Part shown: positions 42,673 through 53,343 of the stretch, piece after piece | Layout of the letters: every line of letters starts with the position of its first letter | Position numbering within the stretch: the stretch's first letter is position 1 | Source of the DNA: Branchipolynoe longqiensis | Taxonomy: Eukaryota; Annelida; Polychaeta; Phyllodocida; Polynoidae | Direction of reading: 5' to 3' | DNA: 64,000 nt | NCBI GenBank assembly: GCA_030323885.1 | Contig: CM059193.1 | Location: 51,302,749 to 51,366,748 of the forward strand | Translations under genes and position numbers: made by a program | Notes under the pieces: model-generated | What the model saw: only the letters and a program-made list of their open reading frames with translations | Told to the model about the DNA's origin: nothing | Databases searched by the model: none

Positions 42673-43004
42673 AACAAACCCCTCACTACCTGACTATTCC
42701 CCAGTCCATGTGTACGTAACCCGAGCGCCGATCAACTGGTCCGACTCAGTCGGCTGCTGTTCGCCTGGTGAAGGCCCGGCATTAATAATAGGAGCGGCAA
42801 TTTGAGAAAGGCAAAGGCGCGTGCACGTGTGACGTGTTGTTGCATTGCGCACGCGCGACCCTGGGAGATTCTACCTGTGTCTGACGTCACAGACTCACCT
42901 GTTGAGCACACAATGGACGTGCGCGAACAGCCACGCGCGTGCGCAAACATTCATCCGTGCAGCTTTCGGTTTGCGCTTTAAAGCCTAAGAGCGCGTGCGG
43001 CATT
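42673..43004 (-). promoter_or_regulatory. CpG-rich island with a perfect splice donor (candidate promoter/first exon, minus)
   Basis: CpG-rich with GCGCACGCGCG (about 42847) and CACGCGCGTGCGCAAAC (about 42931), both NRF1-like, plus TGACGTCA. On the minus strand AACAG is followed by GTGAGT (plus 42893-42898), a full-consensus donor; the exon would end at 42899. A short frame from an ATG about 56 bp upstream (MNVCARAWLFAHVHCV) is open, but its phase does not fit the 26973-27050 exon directly. Confidence 0.28.
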
Positions 43005-43870
43005 ATTGTCGTCTGTTGTCCTAATTGTCGTCTGCTGTCACAATCGTCATTTTCCATTGCAATTGTCGGCTGCTGTCACAATCGTCATTTTCCGTTGCAA
43101 TTGTCGGCTGGTGTCACAATCATCATTTTCCTTTGCCATTGTCGTATGCTGTCACAATTGTCATTTGCCATTGCAATTGTCGTGTGCTGTCACAATTGTC
43201 ATTTGCCATTGAAATTGTGGTCTGCTGTCACAATCATCACATACAATTGCAATTGTTGCCTGCAGTCACAATCTTCATTTGCCATTACAATTGTTGACTG
43301 CTGTCACAATCTTCATTTGCCTTTTCAATTGTTGCCTGCTGTCACAATTGTTTTCTGCCGTCAATAGCGTCATTTGCCATTGAAATTGTCATCTGCATTC
43401 ACACTCATCATTTGCCATTGCAATTGTTGTTTGTTGTCACAATTATCGTTTTCCCTTGCAATTGTTGTATGCTGTCACAATTCGCCATTCAATTGCCTTC
43501 TACAATCAGAATTGCCGCTGCTGTCACAAGTGTTGTCTGCTGTTACTAGTTAGAATGATCTGATCCTCGGCTGGTATAATTGTGTTCTGTTGTCTCGTTT
43601 GCTAGCACTAGTTCCATCTGCAGTGAGAACTGTTGCATGTTGTCATGAACATTGCCTGGTTTCGCAAATGTTTCCCGCTGTCATCACAGTTGTTTGCTAT
43701 CGCAACTGTCATCTACTGTCACAATTGACGATTATTGCCTTCAAGTGTTGTCTACTGTCTTCAACTTCAAGTGTATGTAGACTGCTGCCACACTTTTCAA
43801 CTTCTGTCACGATTGCGCTCTGGTGTCAGGAGTCCCAATGCCTTGTCCGCTACTGTCACCAATAACGCCT
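43005..43870. repeat. 38-bp minisatellite with degenerate extension
   Basis: Clear 38-bp units from about 43005 to 43520 (CTGTCACAATCGTCATTT, TGCAATTGTCG) at 43036, 43074, 43112 and on. Diverged versions continue to about 43870. Early units contain TGTCGTCTGC, the complement of the dispersed GCAGACGACA word. Confidence 0.9.
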
Positions 43871-44019
43871 GACACAAATGAAACAGTCACCGCCAACGAC
43901 CATTGACCACTGACTGGAAGGTCGGGTTGAAAGCTAACTTGGTTGGTGTCAGTGAGTAGATCATTCTGAGGAAGTGGAATGAACTAGGTTGCCAGGTGGA
44001 CACACACAGACAACCTGAC

Positions 44020-44353
44020 ACTGGGCGCGGCTGCCGAATCGGTAGAGCTCTGGCTTCGCATGCGGAACTTCAGGAGTTTGGTTCCCAGTTGAGTCAAGCC
44101 AATGACTTATAAAATTGATACTTGTTGCTTCCTAGCCTGGAGCTCAGCATAAATAGGATAGGGCAAGGACTGGTTAGCTCAGTGTCAGGATAATGTGACT
44201 GAGTGAGATATCAGGTCATGGTGCCAGCAGCCTGATTTCCCAGTGGGGCAACACTATAAATTTGCCATGAGTGTGCACTGTCACAAGTCGGTAGGCCTAC
44301 TGGTCCTGATATGACCTTAGATGTTGCCGGGACGTAAAACTCCAACAACCAAT
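44020..44353 (+). mobile_element. SINE-A, full-length reference copy
   Basis: 334 bp with tRNA-like head (GCTGCCGAATCGGTAGAGCT), box B-like GGAGTTTGGTTCCC, complete body and CCAACAACCAATC tail. An exact 9-bp duplication, CAACCTGAC, flanks it (44011-44019, 44354-44362). The best boundary definition for this family in the window. Confidence 0.93.
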
Positions 44354-44362
44354 CAACCTGAC

Positions 44363-45172
44363 GGACGTGGAGTGGAACATGCCGAAGTGGGCCAGATTAC
44401 TAGAGTTGTCATCAAAGTGGGTCGCTGTTTCTTTTCAAATAAATAAATAAACAATGTAATTTATAGTCGGTTCTCTCCATGAATGTCAATATTTTTCACA
44501 ATGCTAGCAATGCTTGAATTGTGTCTGACCCTCCCGACTCCCCAGCCCGACTGATCCTATCAGGTTGGTTGTTCGGGGTTTTACGTCCTGGCAACATCTA
44601 TGGGTGATCCTAACTTGAAGACATCCATCAAATGTGACCGATGTTATAGCCTGAAAAACAATCCGGACAGTAACTTTTAACTCCTCCCCACCTTTTGAGT
44701 GCTGTTCGGATTGTGAAGAACATCAATATTTATGGACCGTCCCAACATAAAGAACTTTTACTAGCAGGAGTTGTTCTAAGGCGCTGTACAACAAAACCAT
44801 AGCATGACATATTTACAACCTAGTTTTTGTTTAAATGTTGATGGATGCAAATATTTTATTTACCACCAGAAAAACACACACCCAAACACTCGTAAGCAGG
44901 TGAATATTAAGAAACTCAAAAGACAGGCTGCGGAACATCGGTTTCGTGGACAGACACTGGGAGAAGGAACTTGCACCGCGAAACTGCCGGCCATTCAGTT
45001 GTTTGAGCAGACTTGCCGTGTCAATAGACTCAGCGTCTGTGGGATGGTTGTCACGCATGTGCGGACAGCGGAGCACTGTCAAAGACAGTGAACAATCAAC
45101 AGAGAGGGGGAGAGGGGATCTGGGACTGAGGGCTGAAACCTGGCAGCACACCGGGAAAAAACACATGCGATC
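44363..45172. other. Largely unassigned; one SINE-A tail fragment and two-strand open frames
   Basis: 44563-44601 is a minus SINE-A tail fragment. 44800-45190 carries overlapping open frames on both strands (plus: QAAEHRFRGQTLGEGTC; minus: MRDNHPTDAESIDTASLL). I recognise neither. It could be a decayed element frame or chance. Confidence 0.35.
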
Positions 45173-45335
45173 ACGATGGCCGACCGGATAGAGCGTCCAT
45201 TTCCCATGCGAGAGGTCGTGGGATCAATCCTCGATGGAGTCAAACGAAACGCTTACAATAATGTATGTCTATCACTACCTTGCTTGATGCTCGGTATGTG
45301 CCAGTGTGCACACATGGCGACTTTATAGTACTGAA
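45173..45335 (+). mobile_element. Divergent, shortened SINE-A copy
   Basis: Head GATGGCCGACCGGATAGAGC, box B-like GGGATCAATCCTC, GAGTCAAACGAAACGC, then CATGGCGACTTTATAGTACTG. The middle is mostly lost. Confidence 0.7.
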
Positions 45336-45459
45336 TGACTGGTGGTACATGCAGTTCTATCAGTATCACTGTCCAGTTTCACATGGTCCTGCATAAATGT
45401 TCTTACATATCATCATCATCGTCATGCTGTCGGTTGCAATGTGACAAAGACTGCTTTCA

Positions 45460-45863
45460 TTACTTGACTGCCGCTCTCCATTTAGCTCTCTGCTGTGTAA
45501 GTGATGTCCATGAGTCAGTCTTAATGTCTCTCAGCTTCAGATTTCTCTTGATGGTATCCTTGAACCTGAGACGATAGCGCCCTCTCTTTCTGTAACCAGA
45601 AGACAGTTGAGAATAGAGGATCTGCTTTGGTAGCCTGTCTGATGACATCCTCATGAGGTGTCCAGTCCACCGGAGATTCTTTTTGATCAAAAGATCTTCC
45701 ATAGAGGGAATCCCCATCCGTTTGAGTATTTCCTTATTTGTCACTTTGTCCTTCCAGGTTAGCCTCATGATTGAACGCAGATGTCGCATCATGAAAGCAT
45801 GCAGCTTTTTCACCTGTCATCTGTACACTGTCCAGGCCTCGGCTCCGTATAGTAGGGTGGATA

Positions 45864-45870
<7 letters not shown>
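45460..45870 (-). pseudogene. C-terminal fragment of a second LINE (RT tail)
   Basis: The minus strand reads TLLYGAEAWTVYR, a stop, KKLHAFMMRHLRSIMRL, then NLRWTGHLMRMSSDRLPKQI and ends SWTSLTQQRAKWRAAVK before a stop. The L-x-W-x-G-H-x-x-R-M block and the D-x-W-x-x-L-x-x-x-R-x-x-W-R end are familiar from the C-termini of endonuclease/RT LINEs. It is 5'-truncated at the (TA)n block. A different lineage from the 1571-6324 LINE, since no RNase H context is seen. Confidence 0.85.
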
Positions 45871-45917
<47 letters not shown>

Positions 45918-46234
45918 TGTATAAGCACTGCACAAGTATAATTATCCGTAAACTGATTATCCTTTAATGGCGCCTCTGCTTGGCACCTTATCTGGACACC
46001 TCACAACTATTGACACTCAACAACTGGATGGACAGGCTGCCTTGCCTGGTGCTGCAACCTGGCCTATTCAGCGGTCACGACTCAGCCTCTTGCCTTACCA
46101 CTCACTTATATATACGGTTGGTTAGAACTTAGAGCAGTAGATGACTATCCCAGGCTCTACCACCCGATGACTGAGGGGGAGCTGAGGACCCGGGGGAATT
46201 CCGAGCTGTTATACTCGTCTTATGTCTTATACAG

Positions 46235-46296
<62 letters not shown>

Positions 46297-46297
46297 C
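45868..46297. mobile_element. TA-flanked element related to R2 (inverted GCTGTATAAG ends)
   Basis: 45868-45915 and 46228-46297 are (TA)n. Between them the left end reads GCTGTATAAGCACTGCACAAGT and the right end, in reverse complement, GGCTGTATAAGACATAAGACG. Both resemble the R2 start GTATAAGCATTATGCGAG. Suggests an R2-related element with inverted ends bounded by TA repeats. Confidence 0.6.
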
Positions 46298-46298
46298 A

Positions 46299-46375
46299 GT
46301 AATACCTCACTTACTGCTCTAAATACATTCCTAAAATTGCAGCGCTATACGGGGTCATTATAACATAGCATAAAT
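46299..46375. mobile_element. Single terminus of a Tc1/pogo-like MITE
   Basis: TACAGTAATACCTCACTTACTG resembles pogo-type ends such as the CAGTAAAACCTC of 12851. No matching right terminus was found. Confidence 0.4.
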
Positions 46376-46377
46376 AC

Positions 46378-46492
46378 AGTTTGTTGATTGGGGTTTTATG
46401 TTCTAGCAACCTCGAAGGTCATATGAGGACTGGTACCGGGTTGTGGTAGCGTGCACTCATGGCAACCTTATAGTGCTGCCCTAATGGGGACC
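46378..46492 (-). mobile_element. SINE-A 3' fragment
   Basis: GTTTGTTGATTGGGGTTTTATG, CGAAGGTCATATGAGGACTGG, then CATGGCAACCTTATAGTGCTG in minus orientation. Confidence 0.8.
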
Positions 46493-46599
46493 AATATTTT
46501 AGTGTGGAGGAATTATGAATAAAGCGGATGAGGAAAAGTGAATAAAAGAGTGCTACAGTGAACCAGTGTTAAACGGGGTAATGGTGAGCAGGGTAGACC

Positions 46600-47890
46600 T
46601 GAATGAGTGTATACATATAAAGTGATTGCTTGAAAGGAATCCTGAAATGAAGCACATATCTGGGCAGTAGAGAATAGCCTGGCAGTGTACAGGCAGTCAA
46701 CAATCGGCAATAGAAACAGACAGTAAAGAATAAACCAACAGTAGACAGGCAATAGAGGATAAACAGGTAGTAAACATGTAATACAGAATAAACAGGCAGT
46801 AGACAGGCAGTAAAGACAGTAACCAGGTAGTAGACAATGAACAAGTAGTAGACAATAAACAAACAGTAGATAGGCAGAAGAAAATAAACAGTCAGTAGAG
46901 AATAACCAGCAATAGAGAATAAGCAGGAAGTAAACAGACAATAAAGAATAAACAGACAATGGACAAGCAGTAGAGAATAAACAGGCAGTAGTCGGGAAGA
47001 AGAGAATAAACAGGCAGTAGTTGGACAGAAGAGAATAAACAGGCAGTAGTCAGGCAGAAGAGAATAAACAGGCAGTAGTCGGACAGAAGAGAATAAACAG
47101 GCAGTAGTCAGGCAGAAGAGAATAAACAGGCAGTAGTCAGGCAGAAGAGAATAAACAGGCAGTAGTCGGACAGAAGAGAATAAACAGGCAGTAGTCAGGC
47201 AGAAGAGAATAAACAGGCAGTAGTCAGGAAGAAGAGAATAAACAGGCTGTAGTCAGGCAGAAAAGAATAAACAGGCAGTAGTCAGGCAGAAGAGAATAAA
47301 CAGGCAGTAGTCAGGCAGAAGAGAATAAACAGGCAGTAGTCAGACAGAAGAGAATAAACAGGCAGTAGTCAGGAAGAAGAGAATAAACAGGCAGTAGTCA
47401 GGCAGAAGAGAATAAACAGGCAGTAGTCAGGCAGAAGAGAATAAACAGGCAGTAGTCGGACAGAAGAGAATAAACAGGCAGTAGTCAGGAAGAAGAGAAT
47501 AAAAAGGCAGTAGTCGGACAGAAGAGAATAAACAGGCAGTAGTTAGACAGAAGAGAATAAGCAGTAGTCGGACAGAAGAGAATAAACAGGCAGTAGAGAA
47601 TAAACAGGCAGTAGAGCATAAACGGGCAGTAGAGAAAAAACAGGCAGTAGAGAATAAACAGGCAGCAGTCATGCAGAAGAGAATAAACAGGCAGTAGATA
47701 GGCAGAAGAGAATAAACAAGCAGTAGTCAGACATAATATTAAGAGAATAAACAGGCAGTGAACAGGCAATATATAATAGGCAGGGACAATAGGCCGACAG
47801 GGAATAAATAGGCAGTAGAGAATAAACAGTAGAGAATAAACGGGCAGGAGACATGCAGTTGACAATAAGCAGGCACAGGGGGCAATCATC
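46600..47890. repeat. 29-bp satellite (~45 units)
   Basis: Unit GAGAATAAACAGGCAGTAGT plus CAGGCAGAA. Units are most uniform at 46970-47570; the edges lose the CAGGCAGAA part. Confidence 0.95.
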
Positions 47891-48384
47891 TGGGTACACA
47901 GGAAATCAAATCCAGACGCATTCAGGAGGCGATTCGACTGGAGTGAAAAGCCGTCTAAATACAAACTACGCGTAAATCAAAGAAGTTCTATCGCTCAGCG
48001 TCTATAGTCTGTTCGAAGCAGCGTGGCCCTGGGGCGCCAACGAACGCGCCACACTAGCGACTGGTGACTACTGACGGTGGTCTGCAGTGCGCATGCCCAG
48101 TCGGAACTAGCTGCTCGAAACAGGAAATAGTTGGAAGACGCAACTGGTACTCGCGAAATGCTTGGATGGATATTGATGGTTTCTGGTTTCTGGTTGCTGG
48201 TTGTATTAGGTGCAAGTGTGGTTGGTGTAAGGTGCAGATACGTTATGAACATGTGGTGAATATAATATAACCTAAAACAAAAAAAATACATGACCTAGAA
48301 TAAACCAAACCGCTACCATATACAATGTACGTTAATCTCTATGCTACGTTAATCTCTATGAACTAATGAAGTCACAAAAGTCAC
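47891..48384. other. Unassigned stretch
   Basis: Contains GCGCATGCCCAGTCGGAA (about 48089), which also occurs with one change, GCGCATGCGCAGTCGGAA, near 61396. Local TTTCTGG tandem near 48180. No exon recognised. Confidence 0.4.
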
Positions 48385-48660
48385 AACACACGTCACCCGG
48401 AAACCTGGTCACATGTGTTTATTTATACATGTGTTTGTTTAAGAACGCTCTGCCCAGTACAGCAAACAATGTTTAAATAAAAATAACCACATACCTAGGA
48501 GGAACTTGGCCATGTGTGTTTGTTTAAACATGCGCCGTTCAGTACATCACACAATGTTTAAATAACTACACATCGAGTGGAAATCCGGTCATACCTCTTT
48601 CTATAAACACACACTGCGCACTACAGCACACAGTGCTTAAATAACTGACTACACACTCAG
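48385..48660. repeat. Three diverged ~80-bp tandem units
   Basis: Each has a GGTCACATGTGTTT-like block, a GCCCAGTACAGCA-like block and CAATGTTTAAATAA. Confidence 0.75.
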
Positions 48661-49129
48661 CTACACCTAATGCGGGCCTCAACCAAAGTGACACGGGCTG
48701 ACGCAGGCCCATTTGTTCAGTGGTGAATGTCGGGACTCTTGTCGACAAGACCAAGTCCACTTGGTCAGCAGCGCCTGTTTTGTTTACCTCCCACCTGGCA
48801 ACAGGTGCGGAACATGCCGGTAGAGGGCGCGTCTGAATTTAGCCATTAGTCTGGCGTCGTGATAGCAGCGTCGGTTTGGTTGAAGCCCGGCATTAGGTAA
48901 GGAAGGCTGTATCTGTCAGCCCTCGCTGGGTGGGTCTACGACTACGTGACGTCCCGGACGCGCCATGCAGGGGCTGGGCATGCTAGTGTGCATGGTCTCC
49001 GCTAGGGGGCTACTTTAGCTTACCTCGGGCCTCAGTTTCAGCTATAAAGGTAACACAGAGTTAGAAGGTGCCTGTGATTGTGAAGACTGTGCATGTACAT
49101 GTGGCTTTAATGAAATCCAACAAAACTCG
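48661..49129. other. GC-moderate unique stretch
   Basis: Contains GTAGAGGGCGCG (about 48823) and GCTAGGGGGCTA (about 49001). The minus strand near 49010-49065 has a pyrimidine-AG then GAG/GTAAGC with only 18 bp between, an implausibly short exon. Otherwise nothing. Confidence 0.4.
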
Positions 49130-49545
49130 GTCTTGGCACTTAGGCACAAGGCTGGCGGGCGGCAGGGGCTTGGAGGGCGGTGGGCGGGGGCTGAAGGGGT
49201 GCGGTGGAGGGTAGGGGTGGAGGGAGGGTGTGGCAGGGAGGGTGTGGCAGGGAGGGGTAAGGAGTGGCTGGAAGAAGAAAGAGGGGTGGTGCTGGGAGGA
49301 AGTAGAGGGGCTTGGCGCTGAGAGGGGGTTGGGGCTTAGTAGTAGTAGAGGGTCAGTGGGGTTGGCAGGGGCTGGGAGGGGGTGGAGAGGAATGAGTTTG
49401 GGAGGGGTGGGAGGAGGTGGAGAGGAATGGGGTTGGGAGGGGCTGCTGGAGGTGGATATGGGTTGGCTTGGGAGGCGCTGGGATGAGGTGATGAGGAGAG
49501 GAGTAGGGCTGAAAGGAGGTGATGGGGGCGGGGGCTGTAACTCTA
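49130..49545. repeat. G-rich minisatellite (~36-bp texture)
   Basis: GGGGTTGGCAGGGGCTGGGA and GGTGGAGAGGAATG words. Strong G-run content gives quadruplex potential. The minus Pro/Ser frames are artefacts. Confidence 0.85.
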
Positions 49546-49835
49546 TCAGAAAACCAAACATGGTTCATTAGAATTAGATGGCGTTGTCGTACAGTTGGCT
49601 CCCCATTTGTTTATACCTGAGGTAAAGCTGCAGTGTTGAAATGGAAATTTGAATGTAGTAACCTAAGCTTCGAGTGGCTGTCAATAGCTACAAATGTGAT
49701 TGAATATGAGAGTGTGACTCAGGGATGTCCTTAGTAAGTGCTTACTGGAGGGGCGGGGGCTAACGTATGTTTCTGTTTAATAAGTGGGAGAGTTTAGTGG
49801 GAACATGAGAGTTAAGGTTCTGGTTAATGGGGGAT

Positions 49836-50158
49836 GTCTGTTGTTGTTTTATGTCCTAGCAACATCTAAGGTCATATCAGGACGGGAACCAACTTGTGGC
49901 AGTGCGTACTCGTGGTGACTTTATAGTGCTGCCCCACTGGGAGTCCAGGCCGCCGGCACCATAACCTGATATTGCACAGTCACATTATCCTGATACTGTG
50001 CTAACCAGTCATTGTACTATCCTAGCAGTGCCGAGCGTCAGGCTAGGTACTGACAAGTATCAATTATATAAGTCATTGGTTTGACTCGTCTGGGATTTTA
50101 ACTCCTGACCTTCCGGTTGGGAAGCCTGCGCTCTACCGATTCGGCCACCGCGTCCAGT
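49836..50158 (-). mobile_element. SINE-A, near full length, minus
   Basis: Runs from tail (TTGTTGTTTTATGTCCTAGC) to head (CCGATTCGGCCACCGCGTCC), including the whole body. Flanking duplication not clear. Confidence 0.88.
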
Positions 50159-50204
50159 ACGCGGGGGGGGAGGGGGTGAGAGGTGGCTCAAGATTATGTT
50201 CCGT

Positions 50205-50560
50205 AATTAAAGTTGCACAGTCCAACGGTTTTGAGTTTTGGTCATTTTTACAAAAAAAGATAAACATAATTGTTATAAATATAATCGTTATAATCTACCT
50301 TACCTACGATTGACGTAATTTTTTATTTTAAATGGCCAACTTTTGGATATTTGCAGTGTAAACATGGACAACTAATTTGGGCCACCACATTAACAGTCTG
50401 GCACCATATGCTTCAGTAGTAACCGGGTCTATGAAATTGACTTCGCATTCCTTTCTTTGCAGCAACAGAGACTTAATGAGTGCACCATATCTAAATTGTA
50501 CATGTAGAATCAAATCTAGATTAGTGTTTTGAGTTCGCAAATTTGATGCTTTCACCGCTA
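50205..50560 (+). mobile_element. M1 TIR family copy
   Basis: Begins TTAAAGTTGCACAGTCCAAC, with GGTTTTGAGTTTTGG, TTTTAAATGGCCAACTTTTG and CACCATATGCTTCAGTAGTA. It ends near GAGTTCGCAAATTTGATGC, with the second terminus eroded. Confidence 0.8.
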
Positions 50561-51190
50561 AGATATTATTATTAAACTCACATAAATGAACAATTGTAAT
50601 AAGTGATTCAAGTAATCAAAGTAATTATCGTGACCCCCTTGCTGCTTAAATAAAGTTGTGTGAGAAACTGGAAGCATTTGATAGGTGAACAACATGTCAC
50701 TTCCCCCCCCCCCCCCCTCCTTAGTCAGGGTCCATCGGGCCATGCTAAGCTGGGACTGAACACACTGCAGCACTTCACACTGCTACACATACGTACACAA
50801 AGTACTAGGTTATCGAAAGCACATTTGGCAGTACAGGTCAACAGCAGTCTACATAAAAAATAAATGGAATGTAAGAACCTGACCAAAACTTGTCACCAGG
50901 AACCGTCCATTCACGTGTTCCACGTGAGCTTAAAGAGCCATTAACGTGACCAAAGCAAGTTTAGTTATTCACAATTATTATGATTAAACATAACTGGTCA
51001 TGATGTGTATAGGTTGAAACAACCTATTCTCTATGAGTTATGTAGCTCCCATCCGTGGTCTGAGGGTCTGTGTGGTAAATCATGTCAAGTAAATGTGAAG
51101 GTTTTTGAGTATGCATTATAGCCTATGTAAGTCCACCCTTCCCTGTGTGATGTCAGCGAACTATTACTAATAGTCATGGAGCCAGAATGT
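50561..51190. other. AT-moderate unassigned stretch
   Basis: Has a C-run at 50705-50718. No coding motif or repeat family recognised. Confidence 0.4.
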
Positions 51191-51390
51191 AATGCTGAGC
51201 ACCAGGCTAGGTAGCGACGAGTGTCAATTTGGTAAGTCATTGATTTTTGTTTGTTTGTTTGAGTTTTACGTCATGGAAACAAGTTCATATCAAGACGCAA
51301 AGTCATTGATTTGATTTGGCTGGGAATCAAATCTCTGAGCTTACACATGGGAATCCAGTGATGTTGCCAATTAGGTGACCGTGTCTGGTA
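51191..51390 (-). mobile_element. SINE-A head-side fragment with nested SINE-A tail
   Basis: GCACCAGGCTAGGTAGCGAC to CAATTAGGTGACCG in minus orientation. It is split by a 53-bp insertion at 51247-51299. Confidence 0.82.
51247..51299 (-). mobile_element. Extremely 5'-truncated SINE-A (53 bp) with 13-bp duplication
   Basis: Tail GTTTGTTTGTTTGAG, then TTTTACGTCATGGAAACAAG and a short stub. AAGTCATTGATTT lies on both sides (51234-51246 and 51300-51312), exact. This is an independent insertion into an older SINE-A. Confidence 0.88.
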
Positions 51391-51399
51391 AACGGCAGT

Positions 51400-51660
51400 G
51401 AAGATGGTAGTTGAATAGGGTGATGACAATGTCAATTGAGAACAGTGGCAAAAATAGTGGTAACTATTGTAAATGAATATCGTAGTAAATATGGTGAACA
51501 TAGCAGTGAATATCGTAGTTGATTAAGGTGGTGACTAGGATAGTTGAATAAGCAGTTAAGTAGTGGTGACTATGGTAATTGAATACCGTGAATATCGTGA
51601 ATATCGTGAATATAGCGGTGAATGCAGTAGTGAATATTGTAGTTAAATAAGGTGGTGAAT
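51400..51660. repeat. Degenerate GTGAATATGGTAG repeat
   Basis: Irregular units of GTAGTGAATA, GGTGAATAT and GTAGTTGAATA. Confidence 0.75.
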
Positions 51661-51670
51661 AAGGCACGTC

Positions 51671-51722
51671 TATGTTTGCGTGTTGGGGTTTTACCTCCTA
51701 GAAACATCTAAGGTCATGTCAT
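51671..51722 (-). mobile_element. SINE-A tail fragment
   Basis: GTGTTGGGGTTTTACCTCC and AGAAACATCTAAGGTCATGT in minus orientation. Confidence 0.75.
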
Positions 51723-52284
51723 GTATGACTCGCCTACAGCGCTCAGCTGGGCAGATTGACAGCAGCACGTAGCTGACCTCTGCTGACGCAGGTTCGGCAG
51801 CCATCTCTCCCCAGCAGTGCGCATGTCTGCGGGCAGTAGGCAGCAGATGGCATGGATGAGTGCTGAGGAGGGGGGGGGGGGGGGTGTCGTGCACAACGCC
51901 AAGTTGCAGGAACCAAAGTCACAAAGTTGACATGCTTATATTTAATCAACTTCAACACTACACACGTCATCTCCTCTCCCCCCCCCCCCCCCCCGCCCTT
52001 GACACACACACACCCCTTCCCTACGAACGTTGTCGGGCGCTGGATAGCGGCTGCGGTACTCCCGCGTTCTCGTGGCAGTGCGTTAGTTGCACGGCCCCGT
52101 TAAGGTGTCTGTATTTGTGAGGTGTGTGTTAGTGTGACGGCAGGACCAGAATCCCTACATGTGTTTGAAAACGAGGCTGGTAATCGGCATGCCTGTCATT
52201 CCTTTCCTTCACATGCCGAGTTAAGACACGCATTCCCTGAAATGCGGTGGTGCCCCCCCCCCCTCCATTTCTTTTAATCAACCC
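51723..52284. other. Unique stretch with long G- and C-runs
   Basis: G-run 51869-51884, C-run 51979-51994 and C-run about 52254-52263. Frames on both strands are unremarkable. Confidence 0.45.
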
Positions 52285-52400
52285 CAAAAAGATCGCATAC
52301 ACACATACACACATACACAGACACATGCAAGCACACACCTACACAGACACATATATGCATATACACCTACACATACACAACGGACACCTACACAGACAGA
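52285..52400. repeat. ACACATAC microsatellite
   Basis: Interrupted ACACATACACACATACACAG repeat. Confidence 0.85.
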
Positions 52401-52808
52401 TAGACAACTATGCAGATACGAGCAGAATCCATATTCATATGAAGGTTTATAATGATGTGCATATGTCAGAGTTTAAATTTCTTTTCATTTTGTTATGTTG
52501 ATTTTATACGAATTGAGAAAGCCGTTAAAATTAACCGTTTAACATTCATCCATAACATCATTTTAACACAACAAATTCTAACAAGATTTTAAAAATTCCA
52601 GTTAAGCAATACAGATTGTCTTCAAAGAAAACAATTGAAAAAAAACCCCATGTTTCGGTATATGCATGACGTCAATATAAATACTTTCTCATTTTCACTT
52701 TAGCACAAAATCATATAAACATATTCTGGATACATTTTGTGAGATAGATTAAATAGATGTAATATTGCTAACATACTTAATACTCAGAGTCAACAATAAC
52801 TATTTGAC
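52401..52808. other. AT-rich stretch
   Basis: No coding signal; ordinary AT-rich sequence with A-runs. Confidence 0.45.
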
Positions 52809-52812
52809 CTAC

Positions 52813-53339
52813 TTTAAAATATTCCGATAATGACGCATTGGTGGGGGAATGCAAATGTTCTACTTATGAAAAAGGTATATAGGGCCAGGTGCATAGATGT
52901 GTTTATGTAGTTGCTGGTGGTACTTGACTCATTGTAAATAGACATTGTGGTGCTAGTAAGATAGTGTCTAAGGGGCACTTAGAGCTCTACCCACTACCCC
53001 CTCCCCCCTCTGCTGGTCAAGGATCACCACACACTCAGCTCAGGGCAGGTGGTGACCAAAGAAGAACCTTGCTGCTTGGTGGTGGTGGGCAGATCACTGT
53101 AACCATGGGGACCAGAAATGCTTGATTCTCATTGGTAGAGCTGTAGATGCTTGATTCTCATTGGGAGAATGTGGTCAGGTGATATGCCATACTGGATCCA
53201 TGTACCATATAAAAATAAACCTGAGGGGCTTGGCTCTCTCTCTTCTTTCACTCTTTATACTCTTCCTTTCTCTTTTTGCCTGTATTGATTTCACCATAGC
53301 CTGCCTACACAACCACAGATCCGAGCCGTGGACTTTATA
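52813..53339 (+). mobile_element. LTR-like element, copy C (527 bp)
   Basis: Starts TTTAAAATATTC (family TGTAAAATATTC) and ends GACTTTATA (family TTTACA). CTAC flanks both sides exactly (52809-52812, 53340-53343). Internal blocks GACGCATTGGTGGGGGAATG, GGTATATAGGGCCAGGTGCA, TGATATGCCATACTGGATCC and TTTCACTCTTTATACTCTTC match copies A and B in reverse complement. It is alone here with no internal retrotransposon sequence, which favours a solo LTR. TATA-like and AATAAA words lie in the 53205-53220 part. Confidence 0.88.
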
Positions 53340-53343
53340 CTAC

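Noticed and set aside
49010..49065. 18-bp minus-strand micro-exon (AG...GAG/GTAAGC)
   Set aside because: Too short and without any coding or flanking support; the larger alternative contains stops in all frames.
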